Positions 24,161 to 29,509 of a stretch of DNA of 38,563 nt are shown here, piece after piece; positions within the stretch are counted from its first letter, which is position 1, and every line of letters starts with the position of its first letter. A model generated the notes under the pieces. That model saw only the letters and a program-made list of their open reading frames with translations. It made no database searches and was not told where the DNA came from. Source of the DNA: a virus; IMG/VR virus record IMGVR_UViG_3300012964_000025, positions 1 through 38,563 of that record; one strand, 5' to 3'. The position numbers were made by a program, and so were the translations under genes.

Positions 24161-25013
24161 TCAGCGTTCCCTCCAAGAAACTTATTTTCCGCTGCAGCTT
24201 TGTGATCTCCTCAATCCAGCCAGGGCGCCGGGCATCATCGTCGTCAGTGTGATCGAGATACCCCTGCTTCCGGGTCTTCATCTCATACGCCCGCCTCAAT
24301 TCTTCCTTCAGCCGCTCCCGCTTCTCATCACTGCCCGCCGCTGCCTTTTCCGGTTCCCTGTGATTGATCCACTCCCTCCAGCTGTTAAACCATGTGCTGC
24401 CCTGTTGCGGATGCTTCCAGGTGTTTGCCTTCAGATGCTTCAGATAGTTCTCCAGCGCGGTCTGGATGTCTTGTCTGTCTTTCTCACCCTTAACAGAGTC
24501 TTTGAAGGCCTTTAAGGCTTTGGTGCGTCCGAGTTTTGAAGGATACCGCTTCCATAATTTCTCGAACAAAGCAAGCGGATCATCTGCAGGATGATCTATA
24601 TTCTTTTTTATATTGGTATATAATGATAAATCCGACATCACATTTTTGTGATCTCGGCTCGTATTTTTTCCCTCCGACATCACATTTTTGTGATCTCGGC
24701 TCGTGTTATCAACAGGGTTATTAACACGGGTTTTTCCCGTTACTGGATAGATCCTTCGCTCGCTGCCTCCAGCCGCAAACCTCTTCATTTCGATCTCGAT
24801 AAACCCCTTTTTCCCGAGCCTGTTGATCATCCTGCTGATACTCCCCGGACGCCGGCCGTACAGCTTCGCAAAGTAATCATTGCCCGCAAAACAACAGCCC
24901 TGCGGCCCACATAGCGCCGTAATTTCAGAAAACAGGATCTTCTCCATCGGTGACAGCTCCGCGTCATACCTCACCCCCGCCGTAAGCACCGAAAAATACG
25001 CCGGATCAGCCAT
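24150..25013 (-). CDS. Replication initiator, lambda O-like (287 aa)
   Basis: The N-terminal winged helix has FSVLTAGVRYDAELSPMEKI, LFSEITALC, then FAKLYGRRPGSISRMINRLG and KKGFIEIEMKR, the helix-turn-helix pattern of phage replication proteins of the O/DnaD kind. Residues about 105-130 contain a 14-residue tandem duplication (NTSRDHKNVMS twice) made by the origin-like repeats. The C-terminal half resembles the conserved region (FEKLWKRYPSKLGRTKALKA, STWFNSWREWIN) that in such proteins recruits the helicase loader or helicase. No helicase gene is seen, so host DnaB is probably used. It overlaps both neighbours. Confidence 0.75.
   Translation of the reverse strand: MADPAYFSVLTAGVRYDAELSPMEKILFSEITALCGPQGCCFAGNDYFAKLYGRRPGSISRMINRLGKKGFIEIEMKRFAAGGSERRIYPVTGKTRVNNPVDNTSRDHKNVMSEGKNTSRDHKNVMSDLSLYTNIKKNIDHPADDPLALFEKLWKRYPSKLGRTKALKAFKDSVKGEKDRQDIQTALENYLKHLKANTWKHPQQGSTWFNSWREWINHREPEKAAAGSDEKRERLKEELRRAYEMKTRKQGYLDHTDDDDARRPGWIEEITKLQRKISFLEGTLNVA
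24595..24726. other. Predicted replication origin inside the initiator gene
   Basis: Two identical 32-base direct repeats lie at 24631-24662 and 24673-24704, 42 bases apart (four helical turns), each containing the dyad ATCACATTTTTGTGAT. An AT-rich tract (TTCTTTTTTATATTGGTATA, 24601-24620, continuing to 24630) adjoins them on one side. TTATCAACA at 24706-24714 and TTATTAACA at 24718-24726 resemble DnaA boxes on the other. In lambda, iterons and an AT-rich segment lie in the same way inside gene O. The call is by analogy. Confidence 0.6.
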
Positions 25014-25281
25014 TTATTTCCATCTGTCCGCTCCCCTTCCTCTTCATCTCCTTCGCCCTCTCCCTGGCCTTCCCGATCCCCGCCAGCGCCTCATTCAGCC
25101 GCGCGTCATTGTCCGGCCCGCAGCCGAAGCGCAAGCCCTGGTCCGTCGGCACCTTCTGCTTTTTTTTCGTCAAAATAAACACACGCAGATCCACAAAAAA
25201 TTTATCGTGTACCTCGATCAGCGTCACACGCAAAAACGTATCCGTGTTTTTCTTCATTTCAGTGATGATCTCAGACCGCAT
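25006..25281 (-). CDS. PC4-like single-stranded DNA-binding protein (91 aa)
   Basis: The sequence FLRVTLIEVHDKFFVDLRVF followed by KVPTDQGLRFGCG and a C-terminal helix (LNEALAGIGKARE) fits the PC4/p15 fold: beta sheet with a conserved VDLR edge, then PTxxGL, then helix. Such proteins bind single-stranded DNA and some act in transcription or replication. It is encoded directly upstream of the initiator and overlaps it by eight bases. The phage shows no other obvious SSB, so it may serve that role. The tail KEMKRKGSGQM is basic. Confidence 0.65.
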   Translation of the reverse strand: MRSEIITEMKKNTDTFLRVTLIEVHDKFFVDLRVFILTKKKQKVPTDQGLRFGCGPDNDARLNEALAGIGKARERAKEMKRKGSGQMEING

Positions 25282-25582
25282 GCACCCTCAGAAATGCCAT
25301 CCTGATTTTTTCCACTACCCGCGACCAGCCTATGCGCTCGCTATTGGTCCGCTTGATCACCGTGCCGTCCACGATCATTTCATAGCTGTCGATCCTGTTC
25401 GATTTATGCAACTCAATGACCTCCCTGACATACCCAAAATCAAAATCCTCGATGGTGACGCGCCGCCGGAGATCCGGGATCGGCAGGGGCGCATCCGGCG
25501 CCGGTCCCTCCCCTATCTGCCGCAGCCTTGCCGCCCGCATGGCATTATATTTTTTACTGCCCTTTATCCGCTTCCTGTACAT
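25271..25582 (-). CDS. Unknown early protein (103 aa)
   Basis: ATG 25582 follows GGGGGTGAAA and is preferred over upstream in-frame codons that would enter the cassette array. The N-terminus is basic (MYRKRIKGSKKYNAMRAARL), and the rest is mixed alpha and beta (RRVTIEDFDFGYVREVIELH, DSYEMIVDGTVIKRTNSERI). No family recognised. It lies just downstream of the cassette array and overlaps the PC4 gene, so cassette transcripts probably continue into it. A role in replication or DNA binding is possible but not shown. Confidence 0.6.
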   Translation of the reverse strand: MYRKRIKGSKKYNAMRAARLRQIGEGPAPDAPLPIPDLRRRVTIEDFDFGYVREVIELHKSNRIDSYEMIVDGTVIKRTNSERIGWSRVVEKIRMAFLRVHAV

Positions 25583-25616
25583 TTTCACCCCCTTGCACGG
25601 TCGGCATAATAAGTTG

Positions 25617-26177
25617 TTATAAATCCGTGGGCGAACAGCCGAACAGCCTCGGTTCAGCAATCGCCTTTCTCTCTGCAAGGCATATCGTGTCATGTTGCCT
25701 CCTCCCATGCGAAACTAAAAGCAAATCAATTATTTCATAGCCTTTTACCTCAGACATGCACGTTGAAGACCATCCAAACGAAAGCACTATTCCTCCGGGC
25801 CTCAGTATTCCGTCAATCAAGTCTCGTTCTGTTTTATAGCCTAAAGACTGTGCATCCTTTTCCGTAAACTCCATTCCTATGCCCGCGTAGCATTCTTTCA
25901 GTTGTGTCACGCTGTATGGTGGGTCAAAAAGCACCAAGTCAGCTTGCACTCCCTTGTCTTGTAGCAGCTTCAAAAATTCATGCGCGGGCAAGTGGTATTC
26001 AGCTTCCGTTTCGGGGTTCAGGTCGTTTGTGTATGTCGCCCATCTCTTGTTACGGGCGAAAGGGTCAACCGACAGTTCCGACTTTATCAGGTACTTTTTC
26101 ACAAAATACGCTATGTCCTGAATGTCGAACGTATCCGCATTCGGAAAGCTCCACACCCTCTGAAAAGGAATAATCAC
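25617..26177 (-). CDS. Cassette 1: adenine-type DNA methyltransferase (186 aa)
   Basis: DPFARNKRWATYTNDLN provides the SAM-binding region (an F/D-containing substitute of motif I, as in this phage family), and VLFDPPYSVTQLKECYAGIG contains the catalytic DPPY of amino-methyltransferases. A C-terminal beta segment (GGIVLSFGWSST) completes the fold. Likely substrate: adenine N6, although DPPY enzymes can also modify cytosine N4. Start is GTG 26177 in the cassette end, with no strong SD. The stop TAA is the reverse complement of the cassette-boundary TTA at 25617. It is the leftmost of three cassettes and ends FGCSPTDL, encoded by cassette-end sequence. Likely protects phage DNA from restriction. 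Confidence 0.82.
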   Translation of the reverse strand: MIIPFQRVWSFPNADTFDIQDIAYFVKKYLIKSELSVDPFARNKRWATYTNDLNPETEAEYHLPAHEFLKLLQDKGVQADLVLFDPPYSVTQLKECYAGIGMEFTEKDAQSLGYKTERDLIDGILRPGGIVLSFGWSSTCMSEVKGYEIIDLLLVSHGRRQHDTICLAERKAIAEPRLFGCSPTDL

Positions 26178-26198
26178 AGCAACAGCCCGCCCACGGAT

Positions 26199-26276
26199 TT
26201 ATAACAAGTCATTCAACTTCGCTCCCTTCGGTCGCCCGACGCGGAGGAACCGCGCGGGTTAATTCCAGCGTTATAA
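26199..26276 (+). other. attC site of cassette 1
   Basis: The boxes are R'' TTATAAC (26199-26205) and R' GTTATAA (26270-26276), L'' ATTCAAC and L' GTTAATT with an extrahelical C, and a 78-base imperfect palindrome overall. The pairing extends beyond the boxes: in the excised circle, CGCCCACGGATTTATAAC would pair perfectly with GTTATAAATCCGTGGGCG from the cassette start at 25616. Canonical top strand is plus. Recombination point is expected between G 26270 and T 26271. Confidence 0.9.
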
Positions 26277-27035
26277 AACTTTGCGCGAACAGCCAACAGC
26301 CTCGGTGTTCTCGTCCGCTTCTTTGAACATTCTTCTGATCTTCGGAATATTACGGTATTCTTCGCAATCTTCATTTTCAAGGTGTCCTTTCAGTCCTATA
26401 TCGTCAAAATCATCTTCGTTACAAAACGGGCATTTCATAATTTGTTCTCCTATCCATTCCGTATAGGCGGGCGGGATTGCCAGTCCTAATTCAAACTGAG
26501 TCATCCAGTCTATACCCATCGCCTCTTTGCCCTTCTCGTGGCAGGAAGGCCCGCGCATGTCTCCAATCCGGCGGCAGGATTTTGTTAGCACAGTCACAAG
26601 GTCGCCGGAATGGTCACAGGTGCCAGGCGTCATAAAAAACATATTGGATTCAAATAGCCGGTGCCTTGCGACTTTTAGGCCGAACATCGTGCCGCAAAGC
26701 ATAAATGGGCTTATCAGCGGCGCACCGGCTACGTTTTCGATTACATACGGCTTGCCGCTTGCAATCAGCGCATTACGGGTTTCCGGTATCAAGTCCTTAT
26801 GCTCCCTTGTACTTGTCAGCTTTGTCAGCGAAGAATGCGCCTGGCAGGGCGGGGAAGCGTGTATCACATCGTATTCGTGCCCGTGTGCGCGCAGATAGTC
26901 CAGCGCGTCGGCTTCGATGAAGGCGAAAGGATATCGGGGCTGTGGCTTAATGTCCACGCCTGTCACCTCAAACCCGGCCCGGTGGTAGCCCATTCCCGCG
27001 CCGCCAGCCCCTGAATATAAATCTAATAACTTCAT
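26271..27035 (-). CDS. Cassette 2: C5-cytosine DNA methyltransferase with zinc-finger tail (254 aa)
   Basis: Motif I is LLDLYSGAGGAGMG, motif IV with the catalytic cysteine is ASPPCQAHS, motif VI is VIENVAG, and motif VIII is ARHRLFES. AIPPAYTEWIGEQI is the C-terminal SAM motif. A tail with CPFCNEDDFDDIGLKGHLEN and EDC looks like a zinc finger fused after the normal end of the enzyme. ATG 27035 follows GGGCTGTTGCC. The last residues, AVGCSRKVL, and the TAA stop come from the cassette boundary at 26271. This enzyme would methylate cytosine in phage or host DNA; the recognition site is unknown. Confidence 0.9.
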   Translation of the reverse strand: MKLLDLYSGAGGAGMGYHRAGFEVTGVDIKPQPRYPFAFIEADALDYLRAHGHEYDVIHASPPCQAHSSLTKLTSTREHKDLIPETRNALIASGKPYVIENVAGAPLISPFMLCGTMFGLKVARHRLFESNMFFMTPGTCDHSGDLVTVLTKSCRRIGDMRGPSCHEKGKEAMGIDWMTQFELGLAIPPAYTEWIGEQIMKCPFCNEDDFDDIGLKGHLENEDCEEYRNIPKIRRMFKEADENTEAVGCSRKVL

Positions 27036-27059
27036 AGAGGCAACAGCCCGCGCACAGTT

Positions 27060-27137
27060 TTATAACAAGTCATTCAACTACGCTCCCTTCGGTCGCCCGA
27101 CGCGGAGAAACCGCGCGGGTTAATTCCAGCGTTATAT
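27060..27137 (+). other. attC site of cassette 2
   Basis: R'' TTATAAC 27060-27066 and R' GTTATAT 27131-27137 enclose a 78-base site nearly identical to attC1 (two substitutions seen). Its extended arms, CGCGCACAGTTTTATAAC and GTTATAAAACTTTGCGCG at 26270, pair with one mismatch in the excised circle. Such attC similarity inside an array is typical of a single chromosomal integron source. Confidence 0.9.
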
Positions 27138-27731
27138 TTTTGCGGGGGAACAGCCAACAGCCATTTGGCCCCACTGTTCCGCCATCGCTTTTGCAATTCC
27201 ATCATATGTTTTACTCCTTAATTTCGCCCTGTCCGGAGAAGGCGGCAATTTGTGTAATCTCTGTTCTCTGCCTTGGTCAATCACCGTTGACATTAAAGGT
27301 GGCAATCCCTTCAGCCAGAGGCATGTTGCTTTTGTCTCTCCGTGTCCGAAAAACCACGGCTGAATCACTTGGTCATATTTGCGCCCTATTATTTCAAGGG
27401 CGTATTTGTGCGGTATTGGATTCTCAACCGCAATCATCGGAATCGGCGCATCCAGAAACAGCCGGAAGAACTCCGCACCTTTCCTCATGTCATCCCAAAG
27501 GTTCCGCTTCTCAAGCCAGCACACGCCAGAGTTACAAAGTCTGGTGCAAGGCGGGTGTGCTATCAGCATGTCCCAATCGCTGCAAAGAATGTCTCTCACA
27601 TCTCCTTGGTAGTGGTTGCCTGGCGTGTCTGAAGGCAAAATATCACAGGACCAGGCTTCGTGTCCTTTCGCTGTGAAGGCATCTCTCACGGTTCCGCTGT
27701 ATTCGCAAGCAACTAAAATTTTCAACGGCAA
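27132..27731 (-). CDS. Cassette 3: C5-methyltransferase-like protein (199 aa)
   Basis: The N-terminus KILVACEYSGTVRDAFTAKG is a known phage variant of motif I. AHPPCTRLCNSGVCW holds a PPC with candidate catalytic cysteine, AVENPIPHK resembles motif VI (ENV), and a WFFGHGETKATCLWLKGLPP segment follows. It is a short C5-type methyltransferase family, probably DNA-directed; some members may be inactive. Start is TTG 27731, or the next TTG that gives MKILVACEY. A G-run from the cassette end may serve as SD. C-terminal AVGCSPAKI and TAA come from the boundary at 27132. Confidence 0.78.
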   Translation of the reverse strand: MPLKILVACEYSGTVRDAFTAKGHEAWSCDILPSDTPGNHYQGDVRDILCSDWDMLIAHPPCTRLCNSGVCWLEKRNLWDDMRKGAEFFRLFLDAPIPMIAVENPIPHKYALEIIGRKYDQVIQPWFFGHGETKATCLWLKGLPPLMSTVIDQGREQRLHKLPPSPDRAKLRSKTYDGIAKAMAEQWGQMAVGCSPAKI

Positions 27732-27747
27732 CAGCCCCCCCGCAAAA

Positions 27748-27836
27748 ATATAACAAAGCCTTCAACGCCCGACGCTGAATAAGCGTCAGTGGTTTCGGCA
27801 TTTGTGGTCTCAGCGCGGGTTAAGGCCACGTTATGA
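27748..27836 (+). other. attC site of cassette 3
   Basis: R'' ATATAAC 27748-27754 and R' GTTATGA 27830-27836, with L'' CTTCAAC and L' GGTTAAG. The central part is longer (89 bases in all) with its own stem GACGCT/AGCGTC. The outer extension (CCCCCGCAAAAATATAAC against GTTATATTTTTGCGGGGG at 27131) is perfect. Sequence otherwise differs from attC1 and attC2, so this cassette has another origin. Confidence 0.85.
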
Positions 27837-27840
27837 TTCT

Positions 27841-28041
27841 TCAGAATACCCACTCAGGCAGTCCTTCTATCTCAACCGCCAGCCAGCCCGTAGGCACGAT
27901 CACCTTTCGGCCATCCTTCAGATTTAGCCTGTGCGTACCGCTTGGCCTCACGCATATTTCTTCAATCTCATCGAAGGTCACGCGGTCATTGTTCGGGAAA
28001 ATGTACGTCCTTTTCTTTTCATTCACTGTTTTGAAATCCAT
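27841..28041 (-). CDS. Small early protein (66 aa), right flank of the cassettes
   Basis: ATG 28041 is preferred because GGAGG lies seven bases upstream; ATG 28047 is too close. The protein has the pattern YIFPNNDRVTFDEIEEICVR, then GWLAVEIEGLPEWV, a small beta-rich fold resembling short phage proteins that bind a partner. No attC is found on its 5' side, so it appears to be phage sequence next to the array and not a fourth cassette. Function unknown. Confidence 0.5.
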   Translation of the reverse strand: MDFKTVNEKKRTYIFPNNDRVTFDEIEEICVRPSGTHRLNLKDGRKVIVPTGWLAVEIEGLPEWVF

Positions 28042-28210
28042 TGCCATCCTCCTTGTATTCGAGAATTAATAAGTCTCTTTTTTTCGTGCGTCCGGCCTCG
28101 TGCCATCCGGCTTTTTTAAAGCAACAGCCGGGGTTTGTTGAACGAATCTTTCGCGGGTTTATGTATGTATATAGGCGTTCTCCGGGCCATCGTTGCCCAG
28201 CTCTCGCCAT
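28019..28210 (-). pseudogene. C-terminal remnant of a conserved phage protein
   Basis: The 63 residues ERLYTYINPRKIRSTNPGCC, then FKKAGWHEAGRTKKRDLLIL match the C-terminal end of a larger phage family of about 180 residues (INP-KIRSTNPG motif), but no N-terminal part is in frame upstream beyond SALIREAMARA. The upstream region instead encodes a 33-residue frame. The rest was probably lost by a deletion. It overlaps the start of the next gene by 23 bases. It may still be expressed as a short protein. Confidence 0.5.
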
Positions 28211-28217
28211 TGCTTCC

Positions 28218-28319
28218 CTAATGAGGGCGGATGTCCCAAAACGTTTTCTTTTTAAACGCCAGCCGCGTGCCCACCCTCGCTGTCGTGATCGTCTCCTTCC
28301 TGACTAACGTCGTGATCAT
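28218..28319 (-). CDS. Small basic peptide (33 aa)
   Basis: ATG 28319 has an excellent SD (AAGGAG, seven bases). The peptide is rich in Arg, Lys and Thr (RKETITTARVGTRLAF, KKKTFW). It lies between a family A repeat and the protein remnant. Function unknown; coding support is start context only. Confidence 0.4.
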   Translation of the reverse strand: MITTLVRKETITTARVGTRLAFKKKTFWDIRPH

Positions 28320-28333
28320 TCTTTCTCTCCTTA

Positions 28334-28424
28334 GAGGGCGCGATGAATCACGCCCCTACAGTATTACCGTTTTGCTTTTGTAGGGGCCTGCCTGTCCGGT
28401 AGGCAGGCGTGGTTTACCGCGCCC
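28334..28424. repeat. Two family A repeats, one with a nested insertion
   Basis: 28334-28357 is a complete copy (GGGCGCGATGAATCACGCCC, CTAC). 28380-28424 is an opposed copy broken by an inserted palindrome, CCTGCCTGTCCGGTAGGCAG. The nested copy is in frame as the C-terminus (GAVNHACLPDRQAPTKAK) of the 72-residue gene at 28364. Confidence 0.75.
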
Positions 28425-28582
28425 GGTATTGCCTTATCTTTCATCTTCACCGGAACTCGGCCAGTAAAGATTTCCCATATCTCGATCATCATACAAACCA
28501 CAAACCGTCCCGTCCCGCACCGCCGCTGGTCCTTATCGCAATAATGAATTCCCTGCCTGCAGGTCCTCTCCAGACAGATCAT
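28364..28582 (-). CDS. Small cysteine-containing protein with repeat-derived tail (72 aa)
   Basis: ATG 28582 has GGAAGG upstream and overlaps the previous stop as TAATG. The sequence starts with five cysteines in RTCRQGIHYCDKDQRRCGTG and then a short helix (CMMIEIWEIFTGRVPVKMK). From residue 53 onward it is encoded by a family A repeat with an internal insertion. Function unknown. Confidence 0.45.
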   Translation of the reverse strand: MICLERTCRQGIHYCDKDQRRCGTGRFVVCMMIEIWEIFTGRVPVKMKDKAIPGAVNHACLPDRQAPTKAKR

Positions 28583-28860
28583 TATTGTCCTTCCCCGGTT
28601 TTCGCCACCTGGACTTCATCCTCCGCGCGCGGCATGAATTTGATGTTGATATTCTTGAGCCTGAAATCATGCCCCTCTGCAGCGGCCTCCTCGATCGCGT
28701 GCTCGATGTTCTTCTCCGTGAAAAACTGCCCTGCATCAAAGCCGTGTATCCTGCCTGCCGTATAACTCACCAGACACGCCAGAAACACAAACAGAATCGC
28801 CGCCGACAAACAGACATCCCTGTTAAGCACCGCCCGTCTGATCCTCTGATAATTCGTCAT
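28582..28860 (-). CDS. Single-span membrane protein (92 aa)
   Basis: One clear membrane helix (LSAAILFVFLACLVSYTAG) is preceded by a basic segment (NYQRIRRAVLNRD), and the C-terminal domain lies outside the cytoplasm by the positive-inside rule. ATG 28860 is chosen because GGGG lies eight bases upstream; an in-frame ATG at 28866 is too close to it. Possible roles are exclusion or membrane anchoring of replication. No family recognised. Confidence 0.55.
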   Translation of the reverse strand: MTNYQRIRRAVLNRDVCLSAAILFVFLACLVSYTAGRIHGFDAGQFFTEKNIEHAIEEAAAEGHDFRLKNINIKFMPRAEDEVQVAKTGEGQ

Positions 28861-28876
28861 GAGCATATCCCCTTTC

Positions 28877-29509
28877 TCATTTCCTTTTCGGCATCACCAG
28901 TAAATAAGCGCCCGGCCCTTTGAAATGCAGCGGGCTATATTCCCCATTCGGCCCTGCCTGGCACCATTGCCAGATTCCCGGCAGCGTCTTCATCACCGCC
29001 GCGACCTTCACCAGATACGTCAATGCGACATAGATGCCGTTGAAATCAATGGACCGGTGATATTTGCGGGAATACTCATCCGTGTCGCAATATTTCAACG
29101 AGCGTGTTCCATCGCAATCATCGCACCCGTCAACGCAGTACGGGCATTCCACCTCACTCTCTCCATCAAAAGCCCTGAACCGCTCGAAATTGACATACGA
29201 TGAATACGATGAACCCTTCCTGTGCGGCCTCAATATCTTTTCGATATCTCCGACACACTGCCAGTCCGCGCCCTCTCCCTCGGATATCATGACTTCGATT
29301 TTATCCTCCGGATACCGTACTCGGTTATACAGATCAGGATTGTTATCTTCGGTGGCGTCAATGTGTAATTCAGAAAGGTCCAGCCTCAGCATGATTTTTC
29401 CATCACAGGCATACACATAATTGCGGCTGATCAGGGGAATTGACAGATCAGTTCTAGGGTTATGGCTTTCACCGCAAAACCATTGCAGATCTACGCCGCC
29501 GACGTTCAC
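28877..29509 (-). CDS. Unknown early protein, possible sliding-clamp relative (210 aa)
   Basis: The C-terminal end (NGIYVALTYLVKVAAVMKTL, then EYSPLHFKGPGAYLLVMPKR) resembles the last strands of DnaN-type beta clamps, where a helix with F-N-x-x-YL is followed by SPL and then YLIMPMR. A cysteine cluster (CPYCVDGCDDCDG) near residue 125 looks like a zinc knuckle inserted in a loop. The rest (IMLRLDLSELHIDATEDNNP) is beta-rich. It is in the replication side of the early operon. If real, it would be a divergent phage clamp. The similarity is weak. Confidence 0.4.
   Translation of the reverse strand: MNVGGVDLQWFCGESHNPRTDLSIPLISRNYVYACDGKIMLRLDLSELHIDATEDNNPDLYNRVRYPEDKIEVMISEGEGADWQCVGDIEKILRPHRKGSSYSSYVNFERFRAFDGESEVECPYCVDGCDDCDGTRSLKYCDTDEYSRKYHRSIDFNGIYVALTYLVKVAAVMKTLPGIWQWCQAGPNGEYSPLHFKGPGAYLLVMPKRK

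Noticed and set aside
24631-24704. CRISPR-like direct repeats
   Set aside because: Only two copies with a 10-base spacer, in frame within the initiator gene; origin iterons fit better.
27831-28041. A fourth integron cassette to the right of attC3
   Set aside because: No R'' box or attC is found on the far side of the 66-residue gene, and the reverse complement of its start (GAAGAATCATAAC) does not occur nearby.
28125-28150. GCAACAGCCGGGG resembling the cassette-end motif
   Set aside because: It encodes the conserved STNPGCC part of a protein remnant and no attC boxes adjoin; coincidence.
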